Below, in pieces: positions 24,542 to 33,875 of a stretch of DNA of 64,000 bases. How positions within the stretch are numbered: the stretch's first letter is position 1; each line of letters starts with the position of its first letter. The DNA lies in NCBI RefSeq assembly GCF_002294725.1, contig NZ_NSFT01000007.1, forward strand, positions 124,001-188,000, in the 5' to 3' direction. The translations under genes were made by a program, and so were the position numbers. The DNA is from Mesorhizobium sp. WSM4313 (lineage in GTDB: Bacteria; Pseudomonadota; Alphaproteobacteria; Rhizobiales; Rhizobiaceae). The notes under the pieces were generated by a model. The model was given only the letters and a program-made list of their open reading frames with translations, ran no database searches and was not told the origin of the DNA.

Positions 24542-26476
24542 TTATGCGGCCTTGCGGCCGCGCGCGGCAAGCCATGCCTCGGTCAACTGCTCGAAGCGCG
24601 CGGCCATGTCGGCGATCGCCTCGTCATCCGACATCCTGCCGGCCAGCCATCGTTCGGCGGCGTTGACGAAGATGGTGCGGCCGACGGCAAATCCCTTGAC
24701 GATCGGCGCATTGGCGGTGGCGGCAAACGCCGCGACCAGCTCGTCCTGTGGCGCTTCCAGCCCGAGCAGCACGACGCCGCGGCACCAAGGATCGTTCTTG
24801 ACGATGACCTGTTCGATCTTGGCCCAGGCGCCTGCGGAAGCCTGCGGTTCGAGCTTCCACCAGTCGGGCTTGATGCCCAGCGCATAGAGTTCTTCGAGCG
24901 CGCGCGGAATGGTGGTGTCGTCGAGCTTGCCGTGCTTGCCGGCGATGATCTCGACCAGCAGTTCGCGGCCGACCTTCCGCGCAGCCTCGAACAGCGCGCG
25001 CAGCTTCTGCTGCTGCTCAACTTTGAGCGCCTCCGGGTCGTCCGGGTGATAGAAGCACAGGCATTTGATGCAATGGTCGACAGGCCATTCGGTGAGCCGC
25101 GAGCCGATATCCTGCGAAAACTCGAAACGCAGCGGCCGCGATCCCGGAAGCTCAACCGGGCGGCCGAGCCAGGCGAAGGGATGGCGGGCGAATTCGAACA
25201 TGGCGTCGCGGCCATATTTTTCGTCGATCAGCATGCCGTAGCCATCGCGGCCGGCGGCGACCTTCGCCGCCGCCTTGACCGTCAGCACCTTGAAGTTGGG
25301 GATGCGCGAAACGTCGGCCCCGACCTTGGCGGCAACGTCTTCAAGCTGGACGCGATGGTCGCAGGCTAAAGCCATCAGCGAGGGGATGTCGCGTCGCCGC
25401 GTCGTTGCCCAGTGGACGTGGTTGATCGCCTCGTCCTTGCGCAGCGCAAGGTGCTTGCTGCCGTGCTTCAAAAAGAACTGCAGCTCCTCGAAGGTCGGAT
25501 ATTCCGGCGCGCAGAGCAGGCGCGACACCGCGAAGGCGCCGCAGGCATTGGCCCAGGTCGCGGCGGTGGCAAAGCTCTCGCCGCCGAGCCAGCCGCGCAG
25601 GAAGCCCGACATGAAGGCGTCGCCAGCGCCGAGCACATTGTAGATCTCGATCGGGAAACCCTTACCGACGATGCCGTCCTCGAGATCGTCGCTGATCGGT
25701 CCGTCATAGACGATGCAGCCTTTGGCGCCGCGCTTGAGCACGATGGTGGCCGGCGACAGCGCGCGGATCGTCTTCAGCGCGCTCAGGCAATCGTCGGCGC
25801 CGGAAGCGATCATGATCTCTTCCTCGGTGCCGACGATGAGATCGCAATCCGGCAGCACGGTCTTGAGCTGCGCCGAGACGCGGTCCGACTTCACGTAGCG
25901 CTCGAAACCCTCGGCATGCCCGGCAAGGCCCCAAAGGTTCGGGCGATAGTCTATGTCGAAGACAACCTTGCCACCACGGGCCTTCATCAGGCGGATGGCC
26001 TTGCGCTGGGCGGCATCGGAATTGGGCCGCGAGAAATGCGTGCCGGTGACGACCACCGAGCGCGCCGAGGCGATGAACGCCTCGTCGATATCCTCCTCGG
26101 CGAGCGCCATGTCGGCGCAGTCGGAACGGTAAAAGATCATCGGCGAGACGCCTTCGCTCTCGACCGAAAGCAGCACCAGCGCCGTCAGCCTCTCCTTGTC
26201 GGTCTTCAGCCCGTCGACTGAGACGCCCTCGCGCCGAAGCTGCTCACGGATGAAGCGGCCCATCTGCTCGTCGCCGACGCGGGTGAGCAGCGCCGAGCGC
26301 AGGCCGAGCCTTGCCGTGCCGACGGAAATATTGGCCGGGCAGCCGCCGACGGATTTGGCGAAAGAGGTGATGTCCTCCAGCCGCGAGCCGATCTGTTGGC
26401 CATAGAGATCGACCGAGGCGCGGCCGATGGTGATGACGTCGAGCGGCGGGTATTTCCCTTCCACGGCTTCGCCCAT
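24542..26476 (-). CDS. iolC: 5-dehydro-2-deoxygluconokinase IolC fused to a DUF2090 aldolase-like domain
   Basis: A 644-residue two-domain protein. Residues about 10-325 are a PfkB/ribokinase-type kinase (GRASVDLYG start; catalytic GAGDAFMSGFLRG near 300) that phosphorylates DKG. Residues about 345-640 are a DUF2090 aldolase-like domain (WATTRRRDIPSLMALACDHR onwards), likely cleaving the phosphorylated product to malonate semialdehyde and dihydroxyacetone phosphate. This fusion is usual in proteobacteria and explains the absence of iolJ here. The ATG at 26476 has GGGAGG upstream. It is first in the operon, below two IolR-type sites. Confidence 0.93.
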   Translation of the reverse strand: MGEAVEGKYPPLDVITIGRASVDLYGQQIGSRLEDITSFAKSVGGCPANISVGTARLGLRSALLTRVGDEQMGRFIREQLRREGVSVDGLKTDKERLTALVLLSVESEGVSPMIFYRSDCADMALAEEDIDEAFIASARSVVVTGTHFSRPNSDAAQRKAIRLMKARGGKVVFDIDYRPNLWGLAGHAEGFERYVKSDRVSAQLKTVLPDCDLIVGTEEEIMIASGADDCLSALKTIRALSPATIVLKRGAKGCIVYDGPISDDLEDGIVGKGFPIEIYNVLGAGDAFMSGFLRGWLGGESFATAATWANACGAFAVSRLLCAPEYPTFEELQFFLKHGSKHLALRKDEAINHVHWATTRRRDIPSLMALACDHRVQLEDVAAKVGADVSRIPNFKVLTVKAAAKVAAGRDGYGMLIDEKYGRDAMFEFARHPFAWLGRPVELPGSRPLRFEFSQDIGSRLTEWPVDHCIKCLCFYHPDDPEALKVEQQQKLRALFEAARKVGRELLVEIIAGKHGKLDDTTIPRALEELYALGIKPDWWKLEPQASAGAWAKIEQVIVKNDPWCRGVVLLGLEAPQDELVAAFAATANAPIVKGFAVGRTIFVNAAERWLAGRMSDDEAIADMAARFEQLTEAWLAARGRKAA

Positions 26477-26559
26477 TCGAACCTCCCATCGGCCTTGTTG
26501 TGCAGAGCAGCGTTTGTTTTGGACAGCACGCGCTGTCGACGGCGCGGCGTCGTCAATAT

Positions 26560-26603
26560 GAAATATTAATTCCAATCTACAGTCAATATGGAATGAGCAT
26601 TCC
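26560..26603. promoter_or_regulatory. IolR operator sites and iolC promoter region
   Basis: GGAA-TGAGCA-TTCC at 26590-26603 is a perfect match to the GGAA-N6-TTCC motif known for IolR of Sinorhizobium meliloti. A near match, GAAA-TATTAA-TTCC, lies at 26560-26573. The sites are 30 bp apart and each is preceded by gtcaatatg, so they form a direct repeat. On the minus strand a TTGACT -35-like box lies between them, so IolR binding would block iolC transcription. Confidence 0.7.
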
Positions 26604-26631
26604 CGAGCCGAAAAGCGCTCATCTGGGAGGC

Positions 26632-27498
26632 TCAGCCCTTGCGTCGGCGCCCGGCTTCGCGGCGCTTCTCGCCGACGGCGACGGTCAGCGCCATGGCCAG
26701 CGCCATCGTCGCCGATATCGAGCGGAAGCCGCCGAAATCGGCCTCGGCGACCTCGAACCAGACCTTGGCGAATTGCGCCAGCGGCGAGAAGGACGAGTCG
26801 GTGATCGCCACGATCGGCACGCCCTGCTCGGCGATCGAGCGCGTCTCCTCGATGGTCGCCGGCGCGTAAGGCGAGAAGCTGATGGCGATGACGGCGTCGC
26901 GCGGCGTGGCGAAGCCGATCATCTCGGCGTTCAGCCCCGCCGCCGATTCCACCAGCTGGTTGCGGATCTTGAGCTTGCCCAGCGCATAGGCGATGTAGGA
27001 CGCCACCGGATAGGAGCGGCGCTTGGCCAGCACATAGATCGTCTCGGCTTTCGCCAGGAGCGCCACCGCCTCCTCGAAATGCGCATCGTTGAGCGAGCGC
27101 GAGATGTCGCCCAGCGAGGTGCTGGCGGCGGCTACGAAGCCGTCGAAGATCGCCCGATGCCCGCGGCCTTCCTCGGCCTTGGCGCGCAGCGCCGCCAGCC
27201 GCTCGTCATAAGAGGAGTTGCGCTCGCGCAGCCGCTCGCGGAAAACCTGCTGCAGGCTGGTGAAGCCGTCGAAGCCGAGCTGCTGGGCAAAACGGATCAG
27301 CGTCGAGGGCTGCACGCCGGCCGAGGCGGCGATGCTCGCCGCCGTGCCGAAGGCGATGTCGTCGGGATTGTCGAGCGCATAGGCGGCGATCTGCGCGATG
27401 CGCTTGGGCAGGCTCGCACGCCTGTCCAGGATCGTCGCGCGCAGCGTTTCGAAATCGCGAGGCACCCGTTCGTCCATCGTCGCTCCGCCCACGCTCAT
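26632..27498 (-). CDS. iolR: Inositol catabolism repressor IolR (RpiR family)
   Basis: A 288-residue RpiR-type regulator: an N-terminal HTH_6 (AAYALDNPDDIAFGTAASIAASAGVQPSTLIRFAQQLGF, about 38-76) and a C-terminal SIS sugar-phosphate-sensing domain (YVLAKRRSYPVASYIAYAL, AISFSPYAPATIE, VPIVAITDSSFSPLA). In rhizobia this RpiR protein represses iol genes and responds to a pathway intermediate. The start at 27498 is used; an internal ATG at 27477 is possible. It is immediately upstream of iolC on the same strand and divergent from the Gfo/Idh/MocA gene. Confidence 0.85.
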   Translation of the reverse strand: MSVGGATMDERVPRDFETLRATILDRRASLPKRIAQIAAYALDNPDDIAFGTAASIAASAGVQPSTLIRFAQQLGFDGFTSLQQVFRERLRERNSSYDERLAALRAKAEEGRGHRAIFDGFVAAASTSLGDISRSLNDAHFEEAVALLAKAETIYVLAKRRSYPVASYIAYALGKLKIRNQLVESAAGLNAEMIGFATPRDAVIAISFSPYAPATIEETRSIAEQGVPIVAITDSSFSPLAQFAKVWFEVAEADFGGFRSISATMALAMALTVAVGEKRREAGRRRKG

Positions 27499-27634
27499 AA
27501 GGTTTTTCCCTCTCCTGCCTCATCATAGCGAGTTCGCGCAAGAACACCATAAAAAATGATTTAGATATTCCATTCTTTATCAAAATAGACTAATTCATCC
27601 ACGCATACTTTCCTTTATCCTGGAGACAATCGAC

Positions 27635-28744
27635 ATGGTCGGAGTGGGCCTCATCGGCACTGGCTTCATGGGCAAGTGCCACGCCATCGCCTGGAACGCG
27701 GTGGGCACCGTCTTTCCCGATGTCGACAAGCCGAAACTGGTGCATCTAGGCGAGGTGAATGACGAGCTTGCCAAACGCAAAGCTGCCGAGTTCGGCTTCG
27801 CAAAAGGGTCCGGCGACTGGCGCGCCGTGGTCGAGGATCCGGATGTCGAGATCGTCTCGCTGACCACGCCAAACCAGTTCCACCCGGAAATGGCGATCGC
27901 CGTCCTCGAAGCCGGCAAGCATCTGTGGTGCGAGAAGCCGATGGCGCCGAGTTTCGCCGAGGCCGAGGCGATGGCGAAGGCCGCGAGGACATCCGGCAAG
28001 GTCGCCGTGCTCGGCTACAACTACATCCAGAACCCCGCCATCCGCCATATCGGCGCGCTGCTCGAGGAAAAGATCATCGGCGACGTCAACCTCGTGCGCA
28101 TCGAGATGGACGAGGATTTCATGGCCGACCCCGAAGCGCTGTTCTTCTGGAAGCACGAGGCCTCTTCCGGCTACGGCGCGCTCGACGATTTCGCCGTGCA
28201 TCCGCTGTCGCTGATCAGGGCGCTGTTCGGCCGCGTTTCGCGCGTCATGTGCGACATGGTCAAACCCTATGCCGACCGCAAGACCGCTTCCGGCGCCCGC
28301 CGCGCGGTCGAGACCTATGACATCGCCAGCGTCTTGATGCATCTCGAGAACGGCGTTGCCGGCTCGCTGCTGGTCAACCGCTCGGCCTGGGGCCGCAAGG
28401 GCCGCATCGCCATTCAGATCTTCGGCTCGAAGGGCTCGATCCTCTACGACCAGGAGCGGATGAACGAGTTCCAGCTCTACCTCACCGCCGACCGGCCGAC
28501 CGAGCAGGGCTACCGCACTATCCTGGTGGCGCCGCACCACAAGCCCTACGATTCCTTCCTGCCGGCGCCTGGCCACGGCCTCGGCTTCAACGACCTCAAG
28601 ATGATCGAATGCCGCGAGCTCCTGATGCGAATCGCCGGCAAGCCGGCCCGCATCATCGACTTCGACGAGGGGCTGGAGATCGAGCGCACCGTGCATGCCA
28701 TGGCGCGCTCCTTCCAGGAGCAGCGCTGGGTCGATGTGAGGTGA
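27635..28744 (+). CDS. Gfo/Idh/MocA-family dehydrogenase (inositol/sugar type)
   Basis: A 369-residue NAD(P)-dependent oxidoreductase. The N-terminal Rossmann motif is GLIGTGFMGKCHA, EKPMAP near residue 100 is the conserved E-K-P, and LDDFAVHPLSLIRALFG carries the catalytic D/H region. The adjacent IolR and a half IolR motif (TTCC near 27570) suggest that it oxidises an inositol stereoisomer or derivative. It is longer than IolG/IdhA (about 330 residues), so it is probably not the main myo-inositol 2-dehydrogenase. GGAGA precedes the ATG. Confidence 0.85.
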   Translation: MVGVGLIGTGFMGKCHAIAWNAVGTVFPDVDKPKLVHLGEVNDELAKRKAAEFGFAKGSGDWRAVVEDPDVEIVSLTTPNQFHPEMAIAVLEAGKHLWCEKPMAPSFAEAEAMAKAARTSGKVAVLGYNYIQNPAIRHIGALLEEKIIGDVNLVRIEMDEDFMADPEALFFWKHEASSGYGALDDFAVHPLSLIRALFGRVSRVMCDMVKPYADRKTASGARRAVETYDIASVLMHLENGVAGSLLVNRSAWGRKGRIAIQIFGSKGSILYDQERMNEFQLYLTADRPTEQGYRTILVAPHHKPYDSFLPAPGHGLGFNDLKMIECRELLMRIAGKPARIIDFDEGLEIERTVHAMARSFQEQRWVDVR

Positions 28745-28813
28745 TCGAGCCGAGCGCTGGGGCCAGTATGGCGGCCGACGGCGGCCGGCCAATGCAAAAT
28801 CGGATCCGAGCAT

Positions 28814-29752
28814 TCAGGCCAGGTTGATAGCGACGTTGCGCAGCAGCGCCACGGACTTGCGCATGCCTTCCATCGGCGACAGCATCATGTCCTCGTGCTC
28901 GATCGACAGCACGTCGTCATAGCCGGCCTGCTTCAGCGCGGTGCAGAACTGCCGCCACCAGGTTTCACCGTGGCCGTAACCGAGCGTGATGTAATTCCAG
29001 GCCCTTTCGGCATAATGATTTGGCGGGCGCGCATCGAGCGTGCCGTCGATGGCCGCCGGTATCGGTTCGATGCGTGTGTCCTTGGCGTGGACATAGTAGA
29101 TGGCCGAGCCAAGCTTGCGCACGGCGGCAATGGGATCGGCCCCCATCCATATCGGATGGCTCGGATCGTAGTTCGCGCCGACGGTCTCGCCAACGGCATC
29201 GCGCAGCCGGAACAGCGTCTGGACATTGTACACGGCCTGATGTCCATGCAGCTCCAGACAAAGCTTCCTGATGCCCAGCTTGTTCGCAAATTCGACGAGA
29301 TCGCGCCAATACGGGATGATGCAATCGTCCCACTGGTAGCGCTGGATGTCGGCGCATTCGGGCGGCCAGTCGGTGATGATCCAGTTGGGGTTGGCATCGC
29401 CGGGTCCGCCCGGCAGCCCGGACATCATCACCACCCGGTCGATGCCCATCAGGCTCGCTAGCCGGATCGTGTCCTCGGTCACTTGGCGATGCTGCTTGCC
29501 CTGCGGTCCCGGATGCAGCGGGTTGCCGGAGCAGTTAAGCGCCGCGATCGTCAGCCCGTGGTCGCGAACGTTGGCGACGAATTCGGTTCGGGTCGTCTTG
29601 CTGTCCAGCATGGCGGCCAGATCGATGTGCGGCGCCGACGACCAGTTGCCGCAGGCGAACTCCAGTGTCTCCAGTCCGAGATCGGCCGAGGCGCGCAGCA
29701 TCTCGTCGAAGGACAGGTTGCCGAGGCTGTCGGTGATCATGCCAATCTTCAT
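28814..29752 (-). CDS. Sugar phosphate isomerase/epimerase-like TIM-barrel protein
   Basis: A 312-residue AP-endonuclease-2-type barrel. The start MKIGMITDSLGNLSFDEMLRASADLGLETLEF, GANYDPSHPIWMGADP (metal-binding region) and YVHAKDTRI are family marks. Members isomerise or epimerise keto-sugars and inosose-like compounds. It is last in the minus-strand operon that starts at 35908, 33 bases after the IolG/MocA-like gene. Exact reaction unknown. Confidence 0.85.
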   Translation of the reverse strand: MKIGMITDSLGNLSFDEMLRASADLGLETLEFACGNWSSAPHIDLAAMLDSKTTRTEFVANVRDHGLTIAALNCSGNPLHPGPQGKQHRQVTEDTIRLASLMGIDRVVMMSGLPGGPGDANPNWIITDWPPECADIQRYQWDDCIIPYWRDLVEFANKLGIRKLCLELHGHQAVYNVQTLFRLRDAVGETVGANYDPSHPIWMGADPIAAVRKLGSAIYYVHAKDTRIEPIPAAIDGTLDARPPNHYAERAWNYITLGYGHGETWWRQFCTALKQAGYDDVLSIEHEDMMLSPMEGMRKSVALLRNVAINLA

Positions 29753-29785
29753 TTCGGAAACTCCCGCTTATTTCGGACCATCCGC

Positions 29786-30778
29786 TCACAGCTCTACGGG
29801 TTCGAACCTGCCGGACCGGGCCGACGCTAGCGCTGCCTCGCAGAGGATCATGGCCTTGCGCCCATCGCTGGCCGTGACCGCCGGACTCCTGCCCGTCTCG
29901 ACGCAGGTGATGAAGTGATCGATCTCGGCGGCGTAGGATTCCGCATAGCGTTCGACGAAGAAGTAGTAGGGCTTGTCGCGCGATATACCTTTGCCGCCGT
30001 ACATTTCCACAGAGGTCGGCAGCCGGTTGCCGGCCTGCAGCATGCCGTCGGCGCCGTGCACCTCGATGCGCTGGTCGTAGCCGTAGGCGGCCCTGACGCT
30101 GTTGTTGATGTGACATTGCCGGCCGGACGCCGTTCGCAGGATGAACATCGCGGTGTCGTAGTCGCCGAGCTTCCTGTATTGCGGCGCAACAAGGGAGGAG
30201 CCGGTCGCGAAGAGCTCCACAGGCTCTTCGCCAAGCATGTTCCGCGCCATATCGAAATCGTGGATGGTCATCTCGCGAAAGACGCCGCCGCCTCCGGCCA
30301 GCGCTTCCTCGGTCTCCGGTTCGGGATCGCGGCTGGTGATGATGACCTGCTCGACGGCGCCGATTTCGCCGCCGTCGAGGCGCTCCTTCAGCGCCCGGAA
30401 GCTCGGATCGAAGCGGCGGTTGAAGCCGATCTGGAAAGGCACGCCGGCTTTCGCGACCAGGGCCAGGCACTCGTCGGTGCGCTTGAGGTCAAGATCGATC
30501 GGCTTCTCGCAGAAGATCGCCTTGCCATGCGCGGCGGCCGCCATGGCAAGCTCCGCGTGCGTGCGCGTGGCCGAAGCGATGAACACCATTTTCACTGCCG
30601 GATCGTTCATAACGGTCTCGGTGTCCACGATCTCGGCGCCGGTTACGGCGGCGACCTTCTCGGCCGCCTCGCGATTGGGATCGACGACGTAGCGCAGCCG
30701 CACCTTCGGGTGGCGCGCGAGATTGCTCGCATGCACGCGGCCGATCAGCCCCACCCCGAACAGACAAACATCCATCAT
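29786..30778 (-). CDS. Inositol 2-dehydrogenase-like Gfo/Idh/MocA protein (IolG/MocA type)
   Basis: A 330-residue enzyme, the usual IolG length. Features are the Rossmann start LFGVGLIGRVHASNLARHP, EKPIDLDL near residue 95 and FQIGFNRRFDPSFRALKERLDGGEIG, strongly IolG-like, then FREMTIHDFDMARNMLGEEP with the catalytic D/H. It oxidises myo-inositol or a related cyclitol to an inosose using NAD. The ATG at 30778 (or the adjacent one at 30775) is chosen; an open frame to 30841 lacks similarity. It follows a permease gene at a 63-base gap. Confidence 0.85.
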   Translation of the reverse strand: MMDVCLFGVGLIGRVHASNLARHPKVRLRYVVDPNREAAEKVAAVTGAEIVDTETVMNDPAVKMVFIASATRTHAELAMAAAAHGKAIFCEKPIDLDLKRTDECLALVAKAGVPFQIGFNRRFDPSFRALKERLDGGEIGAVEQVIITSRDPEPETEEALAGGGGVFREMTIHDFDMARNMLGEEPVELFATGSSLVAPQYRKLGDYDTAMFILRTASGRQCHINNSVRAAYGYDQRIEVHGADGMLQAGNRLPTSVEMYGGKGISRDKPYYFFVERYAESYAAEIDHFITCVETGRSPAVTASDGRKAMILCEAALASARSGRFEPVEL

Positions 30779-30841
30779 GCGTTCGACTTTCTCATCAGGC
30801 CGCTCCAGCGCTGCCCGCCGGTTCGTGTATCCGAGCGGCAA

Positions 30842-31660
30842 TCATTTCACCGCGCCCATGGTCAGCCCGCGCACCAGATGCCGCTGCACCAGGAGAGCGA
30901 AGAAGACGATCGGCAACGCGCCGATGACGCCGGCGGCCGCCATCGAGGCCCAGTCGGTATCGATGCGCCCGATGAGTGTGGCGGTGCCGCGCGGCATGGT
31001 CATCGCCCGCGGCGTCGCGGTCAGCGCCAGCGCGAAAAGGAATTCGTTGAAGGTGACCAGCACGGCGAAGATCGCGGTGGCCGCGAGCCCCGGTGCCGCC
31101 AATGGCAGCGTGATGCGGCGGAAGGCGCCGAAGCGTGAATCGCCGTCCACCATGGCCGCCTCCTCGAGGTCGACCGGGATCTCGCGGAAGAAGCTCTCCA
31201 TCATCCAGACGCAGAAGGTGACGTTGAAGGCGGTGTAGGTGGCGATCAGGCCGAGCCAGCTGTCGAGCAGCCCGAGGCTCAGCATTAAGAGATAGACGGG
31301 TATCAGGATCACCACCGGCGGGATGATGCGCAGTGTCAGGAGGAAGAGACCGATCTTGCGCTCCGCGGCGAATGGCAGGCGGAACCTCGCGATCGCGTAG
31401 GCGCCCATCGCGCCGAAGACCAGCGCTATCGCGACCGAGAAGAAGGTGACCACCACCGAGTTCGTCAGGTAGGAGCCGAACTGCTTTTCGGTGAACAGCC
31501 TGACGTAATTGTCGAGCGTCGGCACATGCGGATAGAGAGTGCCTTCCTGCGTGATCTCGCGGTTGGACTTGAGCGAGGTGGACACCAGCCAGTAGATCGG
31601 CAGCAGCACCACTGCCAGCACGAAAATGGTGGTGAGGATGCGCGCCAGGCGGGTGCTCAT
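30842..31660 (-). CDS. Sugar ABC transporter, permease 2 (CUT1, MalG-like)
   Basis: A 272-residue inner-membrane permease. The conserved EAA loop appears as PVDLEEAAMVDGDSRFGAFRRITLPLAAPGL near residue 180. The ATG at 31660 overlaps the stop of the preceding permease (ATGA). The frame is open much further upstream, but that stretch is out of frame with the real permease 1 and not coding. It works with the preceding permease, the Tat-type binding protein and the MsmK-like ATPase. Confidence 0.9.
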   Translation of the reverse strand: MSTRLARILTTIFVLAVVLLPIYWLVSTSLKSNREITQEGTLYPHVPTLDNYVRLFTEKQFGSYLTNSVVVTFFSVAIALVFGAMGAYAIARFRLPFAAERKIGLFLLTLRIIPPVVILIPVYLLMLSLGLLDSWLGLIATYTAFNVTFCVWMMESFFREIPVDLEEAAMVDGDSRFGAFRRITLPLAAPGLAATAIFAVLVTFNEFLFALALTATPRAMTMPRGTATLIGRIDTDWASMAAAGVIGALPIVFFALLVQRHLVRGLTMGAVK

Positions 31661-32562
31661 GACGCGTCGATCCTGCGCAGGAGCCTGATGGCGCTGAAGG
31701 CGAGCGCGAGCACGACGAGGCCGATCGTCACGAACAGCGCCGCCGCGTATCCGGTCTGCTGGAATTTGAAGGCGGTGTCGTAGCCATAGATCGAGATCAG
31801 CCTCGTCGCTTCGCCCGGCCCGCCACGGGTCAGCACGAAAACCTGGTCGAAGGTGCCGAAGGCATCGATGGTGCGGAGCACGATGGCGACCGCCAGCACC
31901 GGCCGCATCATCGGGAAGGTGAGATCGGCGAAGACGCGCCAGGACCCGGCGCCGTCGACGCGCGCCGCCTCGAACGGCTCGTGCGGCAGCGACTGCAGGC
32001 CGGCGAGCAGGATCAGGAACATCAGCGGCGTCCACTCCCAGACGTCGAGCACGACAAGGCCGATGAAGGCATTGAGCGGGTTTCCGAGGATCTGGACCCC
32101 GCCGCCGCCCATGGCCTCCGAGAGCGCCGTCAGCATGCCGGCGTCGCTGGCGTAGATCAGCCTGAACAGGATGGCGACGACGACCGGCGTGATCACCATG
32201 GGAATGATCAGCACCGTCCTGAGCAGCCGAATGCCGCGGAATTCGTGCAGGCAGAACAAGGCAAGCGCGAAGCCCAGCACTGCCTCGATCGAAACCGACA
32301 GCGCCACGAACTTGACCGTGACCCACAGCGAATTCAGGAACTGTGCGTCGCTCCAAAGCTGCACATAGTTCCGGAAGCCGACATGGGAGACCGGCGAGCC
32401 GTAGCGGTAAGCCCTGGTGCTGGCGCGCAGCCCGTCCCAGAGCGGATAGACAAGCACGCCGAGCACGATCGTTAGGCCCGGCGCCAGCATGAGATAGGGG
32501 AGGGCGAGGTCGAGCCCCGCCCCCTGCAGGCGATATTTGCGTGCCTGCATGCCGGTTTGCAT
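31657..32562 (-). CDS. Sugar ABC transporter, permease 1 (CUT1, MalF-like)
   Basis: A 301-residue permease. The EAA loop reads LPHEPFEAARVDGAGSWRVFADLTFPMMRPVL near residue 205, and the protein ends with a helix and LLRRIDAS. The ATG at 32562 overlaps the binding-protein stop by one base (TGATG); a second ATG at 32550 is possible. It is part of the seven-gene inositol-type operon 35908-28814. Confidence 0.9.
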   Translation of the reverse strand: MQTGMQARKYRLQGAGLDLALPYLMLAPGLTIVLGVLVYPLWDGLRASTRAYRYGSPVSHVGFRNYVQLWSDAQFLNSLWVTVKFVALSVSIEAVLGFALALFCLHEFRGIRLLRTVLIIPMVITPVVVAILFRLIYASDAGMLTALSEAMGGGGVQILGNPLNAFIGLVVLDVWEWTPLMFLILLAGLQSLPHEPFEAARVDGAGSWRVFADLTFPMMRPVLAVAIVLRTIDAFGTFDQVFVLTRGGPGEATRLISIYGYDTAFKFQQTGYAAALFVTIGLVVLALAFSAIRLLRRIDAS

Positions 32563-33875
32563 CAGTAGTACCCGGCCGTGGTCAGATAGTCCTTGACCTG
32601 CTTGGCCGCCGTGTCCAAGGCCGCACCGCCGCCGGAGCCGGCCTGCAAAGCCTTGTTGAGTTCGATGCCGAGCAGTTCCTCGACCTTCGCCCAGTCGGGG
32701 GTGCGCGGCCGCGGCAGCGCGCCGGCGTCGAGCTGCTGCAGGGCGACCGGTATCAGACGGTTGCCGGGCTTGGCGATGCCGAAGGCGTTGCGCTTGACCG
32801 GGATCGAGCCCGCTTCCGAGAGCTTGGCCTGTGTTTCGGCGCTGACATACCACTTCAGGAATTCGATCGAGTTCGCCTTGTTGGGCGCCGATTTCGGCAC
32901 GCCGGCGATGAAGATGCCCATCTGGGCGATCGCCTTTTCCTGCTTCGGCACAACGCCGAAATCGAGCTTGCCGGCCACCTTGGTCTGGGCGGGGTCGTCC
33001 GCCTTCAATGCGTTGCCCGAATATTGGATGATCGCCCCTGCCTCCCCGCCGAGGATCGCCGCGCCCTCTTGGTCGGAGTCGAACTCGACCACGCCGCTCG
33101 GCGCGTTCTGCTTCATCGTGCCGACGAAGAAATCGGCCGAGGCCTTGCCTTCGGCCGAATTGAAGATCGGGTTCCACTTGTCGTCGAAGAAGGAGCCGCC
33201 GAACGACAGGAAGACCGGATACCAGCTGGTGACGATCGGGTTGCCGGAAACGCCGCGGAAGACGACCGGGTATTTGATCTTGCCGGCCGCGACGCCTTCC
33301 TTGCCCTTGGCGATCACCTCGTCCCAGGTCTTGGGCGCACCGCCGGTGAAGACGTCGTTGCGATAGGTCAGCGTCTGCAGGTCACCGACGAAGGGCACGC
33401 AGATCAACGTCGGCTTGGCGTTCTCGAAGCCCTTGACGCGCGGCCCCTTCTGCGGCGGCCAATAGCCCATGTCGATCATCGCGCCGATCCAGTCCTTGTC
33501 CGACCCATCGATGCCTCCGGCGCCAAGATCCTCGAGCACGTTGGCGGCGCCGAACTGCGGCACCCATGGGTCGTCGAGCAGGTAAAGGTCATACTGGCCG
33601 GCGCCGCTCTGGGCGTCGGCGAACCACTTCTCGAGCGTCACCCCGTATTCGTCCTCGAGGAACTGGATGTCGAAGCCCTGCTCCTTGGCCAGCGGGATGA
33701 TCTTTTCCTTGAACGGCGTCAGGCCGCCATCGGCGAAGGCACCGATGATCACCTTCTTTCCGGCTGCGCGGGCAGGCATCGGCAGGCCAAGCGTGGTGAG
33801 GGCGGTGGTCGCCAAAGCCAGGCCAAGCCCACCCTTGATGACGGAGCGGCGAGTAAGTCTGCTGGAATGCATCAT
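32562..33875 (-). CDS. Sugar ABC transporter, binding protein (CUT1) with Tat signal
   Basis: A 437-residue SBP_bac_1-type protein. The N-terminus LTRRSVIKGG (twin Arg at 9-10) followed by a hydrophobic stretch and AxA (PARAA) indicates Tat export, suggesting that the protein folds, perhaps with a cofactor, before export. The body has the usual GLPFVGDLQTLTYRNDVF-like strand (here CVPFVGDLQ). Neighbouring IolE-, IolG- and isomerase-like genes point to an inositol-like ligand. The ATG at 33875 overlaps the ATPase stop by 4 bases. GGGAG lies upstream. Confidence 0.88.
   Translation of the reverse strand: MMHSSRLTRRSVIKGGLGLALATTALTTLGLPMPARAAGKKVIIGAFADGGLTPFKEKIIPLAKEQGFDIQFLEDEYGVTLEKWFADAQSGAGQYDLYLLDDPWVPQFGAANVLEDLGAGGIDGSDKDWIGAMIDMGYWPPQKGPRVKGFENAKPTLICVPFVGDLQTLTYRNDVFTGGAPKTWDEVIAKGKEGVAAGKIKYPVVFRGVSGNPIVTSWYPVFLSFGGSFFDDKWNPIFNSAEGKASADFFVGTMKQNAPSGVVEFDSDQEGAAILGGEAGAIIQYSGNALKADDPAQTKVAGKLDFGVVPKQEKAIAQMGIFIAGVPKSAPNKANSIEFLKWYVSAETQAKLSEAGSIPVKRNAFGIAKPGNRLIPVALQQLDAGALPRPRTPDWAKVEELLGIELNKALQAGSGGGAALDTAAKQVKDYLTTAGYY

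Noticed and set aside
31661-32356. Upstream extension of the MalG-like permease as one long protein
   Set aside because: The extension is out of frame with permease 1, which fully occupies the region; the ATG at 31660 gives the normal permease length.
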